Assembly (NCBI RefSeq): GCF_036924745.1
Contig: NZ_JAZHSD010000001.1
Location: 62,001-126,000 of the forward strand
DNA length: 64,000 nucleotides
From: Bradyrhizobium sp. AZCC 1693
GTDB taxonomy: Bacteria > Pseudomonadota > Alphaproteobacteria > Rhizobiales > Xanthobacteraceae
Reading direction: 5' to 3'
Positions 1 to 8,433 of this stretch are shown piece after piece; positions within the stretch are counted from its first letter, which is position 1, and each line of letters starts with the position of its first letter. Under the pieces are notes generated by a model, which saw only the letters and a program-made list of their open reading frames with translations, did no database searches and had not been told where the DNA came from. The position numbers and the translations under genes are program-made.

Positions 1-1476
1 TCGACCTCGCTGCGCGAGGAAGCGACGATTGCCTCGGTGACGCCGTTTGCTGCGATCTTCAACAACCTCGTGGTGTTCGATCCCGCAAAGGTCCACGAAA
101 GCATCGATACCGTCCTTCCGGATCTGGCCGAAAGCTGGTCCTGGGATTCCACCAGCACCAAACTGACCTTCAAGCTTCGGCAGGGCGTGAAGTGGCACGA
201 TGGCCAGCCGTTCACGGCAAAGGACGTGCAGTGCACCTGGCGGATGCTGATCGGCAAGACCGAGACCCAGGACTTCAAGCGCAATCCGCGAAAAGTCTGG
301 TACACGAAGCTGCAGGATGTCAGCGTCAACGGCGATTACGAAGCGACCTTTGAGCTGAGCGAGCCGCAGCCCAGCCTGCCGGTGCTGCTGGCGAGCGCAT
401 TTTCACCGGTCTATCCCTGCCATGTGCCGCAGCAGGTAATGCGCACCAAGCCTGTCGGCACCGGGCCTTTCAGATTCGTCGAATTCAAGCGCGGCGAGTC
501 GGTGCGACTCGTGCGCAACCCCGATTATTGGAAGAAGGATCGGCCATATCTCGACGAGATCGCGTTCCGGATGATCGACAGCCGCGCCACGCGCATGCTG
601 GCGTTCGCCACCGGCGAATACGACATCACCTTTCCCTCTGACGTCAGTATTCCCCTGATGAAGGACATCAAGGCGCGCGCACCGCATGCGATCTGCGAGA
701 TGACGGCGACGGGAGTTCAGATCAATCTGATGGTCAACCGCGTCAATCCGCCGTTCGACAATCCGGATATCCGGAAAGCGATGTCGCTGGCGCTGGATCG
801 CAAGCCCTTCAACACCATCCTGATGGAGGGGTTGGCGCGGATGGGCGGCGCGATGCTGGCCAAGCCCCAAGGCGAGTGGGGCATGCCGCCGGAGACGGTG
901 TCGTCGCTGACCGGGTACGGTCCCGACACCGAAAAGAACATCGCCGAGGCGCAGGCCATCATGCAGAAGCTCGGCTACAGCGACGCGAAACCGCTGCAGA
1001 TCAAGATCCAGACGCGGAACCTGCCGACCTATCGCGATCCCGCCGTGATCCTGACCGACCAGCTCAAGAAGATCTACATCACGGGCGAACTCGACATTCT
1101 TGATACGCCGCGCTGGTACGCGCGGCTGGCGAAGAAGGATTACACGATCGGATTGAACCTGACCGGCGTCAGCGTCGACGATCCCGACGGCAATATCGTC
1201 GAGAATTATTCCTGCAAGTCGGAGCGCAACTACACGCAATATTGCAATGCCGAGGTCGACCGGCTGCTGGCCGCGCAATCGAGCGAGCTCGACAAGGAAA
1301 AGCGCAGGAAAATAGTCTGGGATATCGAGCGGTTGTTGGTCGAGGACGCCGCGCGGCCGATCATCCTGCACTCATCGGCCGGCAATTGCTGGCAGCCTTA
1401 CGTGAAGAATTTCCGGCCGCACGACAACAGCCAGTACAACAATCTCAGGTTCGAGGACGTGTGGCTGGATAAGTGA
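1..1476 (+). CDS. ABC transporter substrate-binding protein, peptide/nickel type (5' truncated by window)
   Basis: This is the periplasmic solute-binding component of a Dpp/Opp-type ABC importer (SBP family 5). The reading frame is open from base 1, so the gene starts outside the window; the GTG at 37 is internal and no signal peptide is visible. Family hallmarks include the LRQGVKWHDGQPFTAKDV block near the visible start, the NPDYWK motif, and the PFDNPDIRKAMSLALDR segment in the middle. About 491 residues are visible of a usual 500-550, so little is missing. The matching permeases and ATPase are presumably upstream, since the next gene downstream is on the opposite strand. The ligand cannot be told from sequence; peptides, opines and nickel are all used by this family. 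Confidence 0.9.
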   Translation, partial: STSLREEATIASVTPFAAIFNNLVVFDPAKVHESIDTVLPDLAESWSWDSTSTKLTFKLRQGVKWHDGQPFTAKDVQCTWRMLIGKTETQDFKRNPRKVWYTKLQDVSVNGDYEATFELSEPQPSLPVLLASAFSPVYPCHVPQQVMRTKPVGTGPFRFVEFKRGESVRLVRNPDYWKKDRPYLDEIAFRMIDSRATRMLAFATGEYDITFPSDVSIPLMKDIKARAPHAICEMTATGVQINLMVNRVNPPFDNPDIRKAMSLALDRKPFNTILMEGLARMGGAMLAKPQGEWGMPPETVSSLTGYGPDTEKNIAEAQAIMQKLGYSDAKPLQIKIQTRNLPTYRDPAVILTDQLKKIYITGELDILDTPRWYARLAKKDYTIGLNLTGVSVDDPDGNIVENYSCKSERNYTQYCNAEVDRLLAAQSSELDKEKRRKIVWDIERLLVEDAARPIILHSSAGNCWQPYVKNFRPHDNSQYNNLRFEDVWLDK

Positions 1477-1488
1477 CGGCGATATAGC

Positions 1489-1603
1489 CGTCATTCCGGG
1501 GCGCGCTTAGCGCGAACCTCAGATGTGCAATTGCACATCAGGGAATCTCGCGCGACAACTTCGAGATTCCGCGTTCAGCCCTGCGGGCTGCCCCGGAATG
1601 ACG
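1489..1603. repeat. GC-rich palindromic intergenic repeat, family A copy 1
   Basis: The ends are inverted copies of CGTCATTCCGGGGC, and the interior holds smaller inverted repeats such as TGTGCAATTGCACA. The same outer arms bound elements at 6494-6575 and 13650-13769. It lies between two convergent genes and could fold as a transcript end. Confidence 0.7.
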
Positions 1604-1612
1604 TACCAAAAT

Positions 1613-2449
1613 CTACTGCTGCGACTGCCACTGGCCCGGCCGCCCGGCCTGTTCGACCTTGACCGCCACCGTCAGTGTTTCCGCGCCGCCGCCATAGCGG
1701 GTGCCGCGCACCGGCGCGGCGCCGAGGTAGTCGAGCCCGATCGCGACACGGGCATGGGCGTCGGTGATGCAGATGCCGTTGGCGGCATCGAAGCCGACCC
1801 AGCCCAAATCTGGCACGTAGGCCTCGGCCCAGGCATGGCCCGCCTGCTGGTGCACGGTGCCGTCGGAACGCAGGAAGTGGCCGGAGACGAAGCGCGCCGG
1901 CACGCCGCCGGAGCGGGCGCAGGCGATGAAGATGTGGGCGTAGTCCTGGCAGACGCCGCGCTTGAGCGCAAAAGCTTCCGCCGCCGACGTGCCTGAATTG
2001 GTGGGGTCCTCGTCGAACGTCATGTGCTCGTTGATCTGCACCATCAGCGCATGCAGGAAGCCGAGCACGTCGCCGTCGGATTCCGAGCGCATCTCGCGGG
2101 CAAACGTCGCCATCGCGGGATTGACTTCGGTGAGCGCGGTCTGGCGCAGGAACAGGCTCGGCGGAAAGCGCTCGTCGGTGCCGCGCAGCACGCCGCCGGT
2201 GTCGTGGGTCTCGATCAGGCCCTCGACATGGATGGTGAGGTCGGCGATCGGCCCGTGCGTCAGCACATGCGTGACATTACCGAACGCGTCCTGGTGCATG
2301 TCGAGGCGGGAATCGGTGGAGACGTCGATCTGCCATTCGGCGACATATTGCCCGTCATGGCTGCCGGGTGTCATGCGCAAGACCTGGATCACGCCCGAGG
2401 CGGGGGGCTCATAGCGATAGCTGGTGGAATGGGCAATTCGCAGGCGCAT
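1613..2449 (-). CDS. Transglutaminase-like family protein
   Basis: 278 aa. The N-terminal region (about 1-95) matches the bacterial transglutaminase-like N-terminal domain, followed by the papain-like core. The catalytic triad is visible: Cys167 in RGVCQDYAH, His205 in AGHAWAEAY, and Asp221 in VGFDAANG. The family includes uncharacterised bacterial proteins thought to be proteases or amide-forming enzymes. It is the last gene of a minus-strand set behind alpha-E and ATP-grasp genes, a combination that recurs in many proteobacteria and suggests peptide ligation or hydrolysis on an unknown substrate. A palindromic repeat occupies the 132-bp gap to the alpha-E gene. No signal peptide is visible, so a cytoplasmic location is likely. 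The family call is firm; the substrate is unknown. Confidence 0.9.
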   Translation of the reverse strand: MRLRIAHSTSYRYEPPASGVIQVLRMTPGSHDGQYVAEWQIDVSTDSRLDMHQDAFGNVTHVLTHGPIADLTIHVEGLIETHDTGGVLRGTDERFPPSLFLRQTALTEVNPAMATFAREMRSESDGDVLGFLHALMVQINEHMTFDEDPTNSGTSAAEAFALKRGVCQDYAHIFIACARSGGVPARFVSGHFLRSDGTVHQQAGHAWAEAYVPDLGWVGFDAANGICITDAHARVAIGLDYLGAAPVRGTRYGGGAETLTVAVKVEQAGRPGQWQSQQ

Positions 2450-2468
2450 GGCGGAACCAGGTTCGGAT

Positions 2469-2554
2469 CGTCATGCCCGGCCTTGTGCCGGGCATTCACG
2501 TCCTTCGGTTGGCATAGCAAGACGTGGATGGCCGGGACAAGCCCGGCCATGACG
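2469..2554. repeat. Palindromic intergenic repeat, family C (CATGCCCGG type)
   Basis: The outer arms CGTCATGCCCGGC and GCCCGGCCATGACG face each other, with a second inner inverted pair (CACGTC / GACGTG). It sits inside the alpha-E / transglutaminase operon gap, so its hairpin may affect mRNA stability or relative expression. Confidence 0.65.
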
Positions 2555-2581
2555 GTGTTTTGTTGCGTGCGTCCGAAAGCT

Positions 2582-3526
2582 CTAAATCAAATACTGCCTG
2601 GTGATGATCTCACCCAGCCGCGCGTTGTCCGCAATGAATTCCTGGATGAATTCATGGACGCCGTGCTGGAAGATATCGTCCATGTGGCTGTGTTCCAACC
2701 GGTTTCGGACGCCGCGGGCATGGCGCTGGGAGGCGCCCTGGCGGCCATAGGCGACGCCGATCTGGTCGAGATTGCGCACCAGGTTGCTGTAGCAGCTCGC
2801 CAGCGAGCGCGGCAGCGTGTCGTTGAGGATCAGGAGATCGGCGATCAGCCAGGGTTTCAGCGTCTCGCGATAGACCCAATGATAGGCGGTCAGCGCCGAC
2901 ACCGAGCGCAGGATCGATGTCCACTGGTAGTAGTCCAGCGGGCCGCCGACATGTTCCTCCTCCGGCAGCAGCACGTGATATTTGACGTCGAGAATGCGGG
3001 CGGTATTGTCGGCGCGCTCCAGATGCAGGCCGAGCCGGGAGAACCAGTAGGCGTCGTTGCGCAGCATGGTCCGGTAGGCCGAGCCGTCGAAGCGCAGCGA
3101 GGTCTCCTGCACGAAGCGCAGGAATCGCGCCAGTTCCTCGCGGCTCGAAGTGCCCTTGCCCCAGACCTCCTGCAATTCGATCCATGCCGAGTTGATGGTG
3201 TCCCACATTTCTGACGTCAGCGCGGTGCGCACCGAGCGCGAATTGAGCCGCGCGGCCTCGATGCAGTTCTTGATCGAGGAGGGATTGGACGGCGAGAACG
3301 CCAGATACTCGACGACGTTCCGCTCGTTGGCCTCCTGATAGGCCTCGTAGAAGCTCGCGCTGACGCCGGCCGTCAGAAGCGCCGATTCCCACTCATTGGT
3401 CTTGCCGATATAGGCGGCGGGAAGCGCGGTGACCCGCAGCGTCGCGTCGATGGTGCGCGCGATATATTCGGCGCGCTCGACATAACGGGCCAGCCAGTAC
3501 AGGTTTTCGGCGGTGCGCGACAGCAT
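2582..3526 (-). CDS. Alpha-E domain-containing protein
   Basis: 314 aa, starting MLSRTAENLYWLARYVERAEYIAR, the typical opening of the alpha-E (former DUF403) family. It is predicted all-helical, with no catalytic motif I can identify. Members are almost always encoded beside a circularly permuted ATP-grasp protein and a transglutaminase-like protein, as here. The ATP-grasp gene ends only 16 bp upstream, so the two are surely co-transcribed. The role is unknown; a peptide-modifying complex is an inference from context. Length is normal for the family. Confidence 0.9.
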   Translation of the reverse strand: MLSRTAENLYWLARYVERAEYIARTIDATLRVTALPAAYIGKTNEWESALLTAGVSASFYEAYQEANERNVVEYLAFSPSNPSSIKNCIEAARLNSRSVRTALTSEMWDTINSAWIELQEVWGKGTSSREELARFLRFVQETSLRFDGSAYRTMLRNDAYWFSRLGLHLERADNTARILDVKYHVLLPEEEHVGGPLDYYQWTSILRSVSALTAYHWVYRETLKPWLIADLLILNDTLPRSLASCYSNLVRNLDQIGVAYGRQGASQRHARGVRNRLEHSHMDDIFQHGVHEFIQEFIADNARLGEIITRQYLI

Positions 3527-3542
3527 ACGAAGATTTCGCTCT

Positions 3543-4961
3543 CTATTCGTCCAGTATCCAGGTGTCCTTGGTGCCGCCGCCCTGGCTCGAATTGACCACC
3601 AGCGAGCCTTCCTTCAGCGCCACCCGCGTCAATCCGCCGGGCACGATAGTGACGTGCTTGCTTCCCGTCAGCACGAACGGCCTGAGATCGACATGGCGCG
3701 GCGCGAGGCCGGAGGCGGTGCAGGTCGGGCAGGTCGACAGCGCCAGCGTCGGCTGGGCGATAAAACCCTCCGGCTCGCGCTTGAGCTTGTCGCGGAACGC
3801 CTCGATCGTCGCCTTGGTGGCGGCGGGGCCGATCAGCATGCCGTAGCCGCCGGAGCCGTGGACTTCCTTCACCACGAGTTCGCTCAAATTGTCCAGCACA
3901 TAGGCCAGGTCCTTCGGCTCGCGGCAGCGCCAGGTCGGCACATTCTTCAGGATCGGCTCTTCGCCGAGATAGAATTTTACGACCTCCGGCATGTAGGAAT
4001 AGATCGCCTTGTCGTCGGCGATCCCGGTGCCCACCGCGTTCGCCAGCGTGATGTTGCCGGCCGCATAGGCCGACATCAGCCCGGGCACGCCGAGCGCCGA
4101 ATCCGGGCGGAAGGTCAGGGGGTCGAGGAAATCGTCATCGACGCGGCGGTAGATCACGTCGACACGCTTCAATCCCTCGGTGGTGCGCATGAATACCTCG
4201 TCGTTCTTGACGATGAGGTCGCGGCCTTCGACCAGCTCGATGCCGAGCTTGTCGGCCAGGAAGGAGTGTTCGTAGTAGGCGGAGTTGTAGACGCCGGGTG
4301 TCATCAGCGCGACTGTCGGCTCCGCCGAGGCGGAGAGCGGCGCCACCGAGCGCAATGCCGACAGCAATTCGTCGGGATAGCGTTCGACAGGTGCTACCCG
4401 GTGCCGCGCGAACAGGTCCGGAAAAAGCCGCATCATGATTTCGCGGTTTTCCAGCATGTAGGACACGCCGGACGGCGTCCGCGCATTGTCCTCCAGCACG
4501 ATGAAATTGTCGGCGTCGACCCGGACGATGTCGATCCCGGCGATGTGCACGTAGACGTCGTGCGGCACACTCTGGCCGTTCATCTCGGGGCGGAACACCG
4601 GGTTCTGGAAGATCAGGTCGTCGGGAATGATGTTGGCGCGCAGGATGTCGCGGCCATGATAGATGTCGCGCAGGAACATGTTGAGCGCGCGGACCCGCTG
4701 CTTCAGGCCCTTTTCGAGCGTGGCCCATTCCTTGGCCGACATGATTCGGGGGATCACGTCGAAGGGGATCAGCCGTTCCTGGGCTTCGGCGTCGCCATAG
4801 ACGGCGAAGGTGATGCCGATCCGGCGGAACAGCAGTTCCGCTTCCTGGCGGCGATATTCAAGGGCGTCCGGAGGGGTCTCCTTCAGCCAGCGGGAGAGCT
4901 CCCGATAGGCCGGGCGGAGGTCACCGCCGGGCCCGTTCATTTCATCGAAGGCAACTGCCAT
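3543..4961 (-). CDS. Circularly permuted type 2 ATP-grasp protein
   Basis: 472 aa. It begins MAVAFDEMNGPGGDLRPAY and contains the conserved blocks typical of DUF404/DUF407, now described as circularly permuted ATP-grasp. These include the DVYVHIAGIDIVR region, FIVLEDNARTPSGVSYMLENR (about 153-173), and KEVHGSGGYGMLIGP near the C-terminus, a glycine-rich nucleotide-binding stretch. ATP-grasp enzymes form amide bonds through acyl-phosphate intermediates; the substrate of this subfamily is not known. It is first in the minus-strand operon with alpha-E and transglutaminase genes. The CinA-like gene at 5182 is divergent, so 4962-5181 should hold both promoters. Confidence 0.9.
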   Translation of the reverse strand: MAVAFDEMNGPGGDLRPAYRELSRWLKETPPDALEYRRQEAELLFRRIGITFAVYGDAEAQERLIPFDVIPRIMSAKEWATLEKGLKQRVRALNMFLRDIYHGRDILRANIIPDDLIFQNPVFRPEMNGQSVPHDVYVHIAGIDIVRVDADNFIVLEDNARTPSGVSYMLENREIMMRLFPDLFARHRVAPVERYPDELLSALRSVAPLSASAEPTVALMTPGVYNSAYYEHSFLADKLGIELVEGRDLIVKNDEVFMRTTEGLKRVDVIYRRVDDDFLDPLTFRPDSALGVPGLMSAYAAGNITLANAVGTGIADDKAIYSYMPEVVKFYLGEEPILKNVPTWRCREPKDLAYVLDNLSELVVKEVHGSGGYGMLIGPAATKATIEAFRDKLKREPEGFIAQPTLALSTCPTCTASGLAPRHVDLRPFVLTGSKHVTIVPGGLTRVALKEGSLVVNSSQGGGTKDTWILDE

Positions 4962-5181
4962 AAATCCTGACTATCTCTCGAAGCCATGCGGCACAGTGCA
5001 TGACTTCACGGGATGGTAGCAAGGCTCGGGCCAGCGCGATATGCATTGGCCAGCGGCATTTCATGTGGGTAGCCTGCCGCGCTGCCCTAAATAAAGGCTG
5101 CCGGGTGCTTATTTCGGCAGCAAACCCCAGTGACTTCAATGCGTTGCCGCGCAAAGTTAGGGGTACAGGTGGGGAGAAGTC

Positions 5182-5922
5182 ATGAGCGAGATCGTCACGG
5201 CGGGTATTTTGGTCATTGGCGACGAGATCCTGTCCGGCCGGACCAAGGACAAGAACATCGGCTTCATCGCCGAATACCTGACCAATATCGGGATAGACCT
5301 CCGGGAAGTCCGCGTCGTCGCTGACGAGGAGTCCGATATTGTCGATGCTCTTAATGCACTGCGGAATCGCTACACCTATGTCTTTACCACCGGGGGCATC
5401 GGGCCGACCCATGACGACATTACCGCCGACAGCGTCGCCAAGGCATTTGGTGTCGGGATCGACCATCACCCGGAGGTGGTCGCGCGCTTCCGCGAACGCT
5501 GGACCGAACAGGACCTGAACGAGGCGCGGCTGCGCATGGCACGCGTCCCCGACGGCGCCGAACTGATCCAGAGCGCGACCATCCTGGCGCCCGGCTTCAA
5601 GCTCGGCAACGTCATCGTGATGGCCGGCATCCCCTCGATCATGCAGGCGATGATGGACATCGTCGCGCCCAAGCTGAAATCGGGGGTGCGGATGCTGTCC
5701 GACTCGGTCCGCGCCAATGCGCGGGAAGGCGACATTGGCGGGCCGCTGCGCGAGATCGCCAATGCCCACCCGGACACCATCATTGGCAGCTATCCGTTCA
5801 TGGACGAGGACAAGAAGCCGAACACCAACCTCGTCGTCCGCTCCCGCGATCCCGACAAGCTCAACGCCGCGATGGCTGCGGTGAAGGAAATGCTGGCAAA
5901 CCTGAACATCGCCGCCCGGTAG
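5182..5922 (+). CDS. CinA-like molybdopterin-binding domain protein
   Basis: 246 aa. The MoaB/Mog-type fold is recognisable from the start [18 protein letters not shown] and the [13 protein letters not shown] motif at about residues 69-81, the same signature found in the N-terminal half of CinA. The C-terminal nicotinamide-nucleotide amidase domain of full CinA (over 400 aa in all) is absent, so this is the short form common in alphaproteobacteria. The protein may bind a pterin-like or nucleotide ligand; its physiological role is unclear. A GGGGAGAAG Shine-Dalgarno lies just before the ATG. A xanthine phosphoribosyltransferase gene follows after 73 bp on the same strand. Confidence 0.85.
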   Translation: MSEIVTAGILVIGDEILSGRTKDKNIGFIAEYLTNIGIDLREVRVVADEESDIVDALNALRNRYTYVFTTGGIGPTHDDITADSVAKAFGVGIDHHPEVVARFRERWTEQDLNEARLRMARVPDGAELIQSATILAPGFKLGNVIVMAGIPSIMQAMMDIVAPKLKSGVRMLSDSVRANAREGDIGGPLREIANAHPDTIIGSYPFMDEDKKPNTNLVVRSRDPDKLNAAMAAVKEMLANLNIAAR

Positions 5923-5995
5923 CGGCGGCGGGTGTTCCAATTCCGAAGTTTCGCAATACGGAGAACAAAGTGACAGATCGTTCTGGAGCGGGCTC

Positions 5996-6487
5996 ATGAC
6001 AGCGCCGCCGGAGAAAGCCTTTCCGGTCTCTTGGGACCAGTTTCACCGGGATTGCCGGGCGCTGACCTGGCGGCTCAACGAGGTCGGGCCATTTCATGCC
6101 ATTATCGCGATTACCCGCGGCGGCCTGGTGCCGGCGGCCATCGTGGCGCGCGAGCTCGGCATTCGCATCATCGATACCGTCTGCATTGCCAGCTACGACC
6201 ACACCCGGCAGGGCGACCTGAACGTGCTCAAGGGCGTTTCGACTGAGGTGGCAAAACTCGGCGGCGGCACCGGCAAGGGGCTGTTGATCGTCGACGATCT
6301 CGTCGACACCGGCAAGACCGGGCGGCTGGTGCGCTCGATGATGCCGGACGCGCATTTCGCAGCCGTCTATGCCAAGCCGCAGGGCAAGCCGCTGGTTGAC
6401 ACGTTCATTACCGAAGTGTCGCAGGATACCTGGATCCACTTTCCCTGGGATACTGCGCTGTCGTTCCAGCCGCCGATCCGTCCGTGA
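5996..6487 (+). CDS. gpt: Xanthine phosphoribosyltransferase
   Basis: 163 aa, a type I phosphoribosyltransferase. The PRPP-binding loop [13 protein letters not shown] is at residues 97-109. The N-terminal [22 protein letters not shown] and the C-terminal IHFPWD are both close to E. coli Gpt. The expected reaction is xanthine or guanine plus PRPP giving XMP or GMP in purine salvage, at the inner face of the membrane or in the cytosol. The ATG at 5996 fits the family length. A palindromic repeat (family A) follows the stop codon directly. Confidence 0.92.
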   Translation: MTAPPEKAFPVSWDQFHRDCRALTWRLNEVGPFHAIIAITRGGLVPAAIVARELGIRIIDTVCIASYDHTRQGDLNVLKGVSTEVAKLGGGTGKGLLIVDDLVDTGKTGRLVRSMMPDAHFAAVYAKPQGKPLVDTFITEVSQDTWIHFPWDTALSFQPPIRP

Positions 6488-6493
6488 GATGTT

Positions 6494-6575
6494 CGTCATT
6501 CCGGGGCGCCTCGAAGAGGCGAACCCGGAATCTCGAGATTCCGGGTTCGATGCTACGCATCGCCCCGGAATGACG
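6494..6575. repeat. GC-rich palindromic intergenic repeat, family A copy 2
   Basis: Outer arms CGTCATTCCGGGGCG and CGCCCCGGAATGACG bracket a second inverted pair built on CCCGGAATCTCGAGATTCCGGG. It lies between gpt and the following same-strand gene. Confidence 0.7.
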
Positions 6576-6598
6576 GTGACCGATGATCAGGCTTGCCC

Positions 6599-7216
6599 AT
6601 GCCCCTCCAAAACCGCGTCACGCCCACCGGTGACATCATCGCGACGGAGCATCGCGGCCTGTTCACAGGCAACCGCGGCATCATCCACGATCCCGCGACG
6701 AAGACGCTGCTCAGGAAGCGCTGGTCGAGCCCGGCGTGGATCACCTGCCTCTGCGAGTTCAGGGGCTGGCGGCGCAAGGTGATGGGCCGGCGGAGCTGGA
6801 CCGAGCTGTTCTTTCTCGACGAAGCCACCGCGTTCGCGGCCGGCCACCGCCCATGCTTCTTCTGCCGCCGCGACGACGCCAACCGCTTCCGCGCGGCGTG
6901 GGAGGAGGGCAATGGCGTGACGGGCATTCGCGCGCGAGAGATGGACAACGTGCTGCATCGCGAGCGGCTGGAGCGCGGGAAGAAGCGGCTGCATTCGCTG
7001 CCGGTGCCGGTAGCGCAGTTGCCCGACGGCGCGATGGTGCAGGCGGCCGAGGCGAGTTTTCTCATTTTGCAGGGCAGAGCGCTGCAGTGGTCGATGGCCG
7101 GCTATCGCACGGCGGATGGCGCGATCGAGGACGGGATGCTGCTGACGCCGCCGTCAACGCTGCGCGCGCTGAATGCGGGGTATCGACCGGTGTTGCATCC
7201 GAGTGCGGTGAATTGA
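6599..7216 (+). CDS. Conserved hypothetical protein with Ada-like zinc-site pattern
   Basis: 205 aa. ATG 6599 is preferred over the TTG two codons upstream (6593). The region around residues 48-101 resembles the N-terminal metal-binding domain of the Ada DNA repair protein: C50-x-C52, then FFLDEATAFAAGHRPCFFCRR with C86-x2-C89, which parallels the Ada block ending in a G-[FY]-R-P-C-x2-C motif. The first pair is C-x-C rather than Ada's C-x3-C. No AraC or methyltransferase domain follows; the remaining C-terminal 100 residues are unrecognised. I suspect a structural or reactive zinc cluster, but function is unknown. The gene converges with the methionine synthase-like gene, and a hairpin separates them. 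Confidence 0.75.
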   Translation: MPLQNRVTPTGDIIATEHRGLFTGNRGIIHDPATKTLLRKRWSSPAWITCLCEFRGWRRKVMGRRSWTELFFLDEATAFAAGHRPCFFCRRDDANRFRAAWEEGNGVTGIRAREMDNVLHRERLERGKKRLHSLPVPVAQLPDGAMVQAAEASFLILQGRALQWSMAGYRTADGAIEDGMLLTPPSTLRALNAGYRPVLHPSAVN

Positions 7217-7241
7217 AAGTTCGAGCCCGGCTCTATCCTTT

Positions 7242-7271
7242 GTCATGCCCGGGCTTGACCCGGGCCATGAC
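7242..7271. terminator. Hairpin between convergent genes (family C palindrome)
   Basis: The arms GTCATGCCCGGG and CCCGGGCCATGAC enclose a short loop, with no long T run on either side. It lies between the convergent genes ending at 7216 and 7293, a position that fits a bidirectional transcript end. It shares its core with the palindromic repeats at 2469 and 10889. Confidence 0.5.
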
Positions 7272-7292
7272 GGCTGAAACAGACGGGACGAC

Positions 7293-8315
7293 TCACCCCA
7301 ACTTCTGCCTCGCCAGCCGCGCCCCCGCGCCGAGCGCCATCAACTTTGCCTCAGCGATATCCCGGCGCATCGGCGCCATGCCGCAATTGGTGGTCGCGAC
7401 GATGTTACTAAGCGGCACAAATTTCGAAACCGCCTCGATCACCCTCACGACATCCTCGGCGGTCTCGACCGTGTCGCTGGCGACGTCGATCACGCCCGCC
7501 TGGACGACCTTGCCGGGCAGCAGCGCGAGCAAATCCAGTGGCACCTTCGAATTGCGGCACTCGATCGCGACCTGCTGGATCGGGCTTTTGACGATCGCCG
7601 GAAAAATATCCTCGTACTGCCGCCATTCGCTGCCCAGCGTCTGCTTCCAGTCCGTGTTGGCCTTGATGCCGTAGCCGTAGCAGATGTGCACGGCGGTGGT
7701 GCAGGTCAGGCCTTCGGCGGCACGCTCCAGCGCCTTGATGCCCCAGTCGGAGACCTCGTCCATGAAGACGTTGAAGGCGGGCTCGTCGAACTGGATCACG
7801 TCGACGCCGTCGGCCTGCAGTGCCTTGGCCTCGTTGTTGAGCAGTTCGGCGAAGGCGAACGCCATCTTGACCTTGTCGCCGTAATATTTGTCGGCGACGG
7901 TGTCGGCGATGGTCATCGGGCCGGGCAGGGTGAATTTCAGCTTGCGGGTGGTGTGGGTGCGGGCGACGCGGGCTTCATCCGCATGGACGCGGCCCTTCAG
8001 CGTCAACGGCGCGACCACCTGCGGCACCATCGCCTTGTAGCGGTCTTTCCTTATGCCCATCTCGACCTTGTGGGCGAAATCGATGCCCTCGACCTTCTCC
8101 AGAAATCCGTGGACGAAATGCTGGCGGGCCTGTTCGCCCTCGGTGACGATATCGACGCCGGCATCTTCCTGCAGCTTCACCGCCAGCATGGTGGCGTCGC
8201 GCTTGGCGCGGGCGAGTTCGTCGCCTTTTGATCGCCAGGGGGCCCAGAGCGTATTCGGCTCGGCAAGCCATTCCGGCTTGGGCAAGGAGCCTGCGATTGT
8301 GGTTGGAAACAGCAT
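7293..8315 (-). CDS. Methionine synthase (cobalamin-independent, MetE C-terminal domain type)
   Basis: 340 aa, starting MLFPTTIAGSLPKPEWL; the upstream in-frame ATG at 8357 would add 14 residues unlike the family. It corresponds to the catalytic C-terminal barrel of MetE alone. Likely zinc ligands are H210-x-C212 (VHICYGYG), E252 and C311 (TTNCGMAP), matching the H-x-C ... E ... C set of MetE. DEPAF at about 178 is the conserved acidic motif. Such short MetE-like proteins transfer a methyl group from a non-folate or folate donor to a thiol; the donor here is unknown. It is divergent from a GST gene, with a shared 118-bp promoter region that contains a 12-bp palindrome. Confidence 0.85.
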   Translation of the reverse strand: MLFPTTIAGSLPKPEWLAEPNTLWAPWRSKGDELARAKRDATMLAVKLQEDAGVDIVTEGEQARQHFVHGFLEKVEGIDFAHKVEMGIRKDRYKAMVPQVVAPLTLKGRVHADEARVARTHTTRKLKFTLPGPMTIADTVADKYYGDKVKMAFAFAELLNNEAKALQADGVDVIQFDEPAFNVFMDEVSDWGIKALERAAEGLTCTTAVHICYGYGIKANTDWKQTLGSEWRQYEDIFPAIVKSPIQQVAIECRNSKVPLDLLALLPGKVVQAGVIDVASDTVETAEDVVRVIEAVSKFVPLSNIVATTNCGMAPMRRDIAEAKLMALGAGARLARQKLG

Positions 8316-8400
8316 GGGAGCCTCCCGGTCGGTTCTGATTGAGCGCCTGTCTGCCATGTCTTATGCTGGAGGTACAGAACAACAAAAGTCGCCCATTGCG

Positions 8401-8412
8401 GGGAATATTCCC
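8401..8412. promoter_or_regulatory. Perfect 12-bp palindrome in divergent promoter region
   Basis: GGGAATATTCCC is a perfect dyad 22 bp before the GST start codon and 86 bp from the methionine synthase-like start. Position and symmetry suit a dimeric regulator; no specific regulator family is identified. Confidence 0.35.
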
Positions 8413-8433
8413 GTATCGGCAGCTAGGGGAGCC

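Noticed and set aside
403..1371. 322-codon minus-strand frame opposite the first binding protein
   Set aside because: Shadow ORF rich in Arg, Leu and Asp without domain similarity; the plus strand is a recognised family.
8053..8433. Longer N-terminus for the GST (start at 8053)
   Set aside because: It would run through the divergent methionine synthase-like gene, and the thioredoxin-like domain begins exactly at the ATG at 8434.
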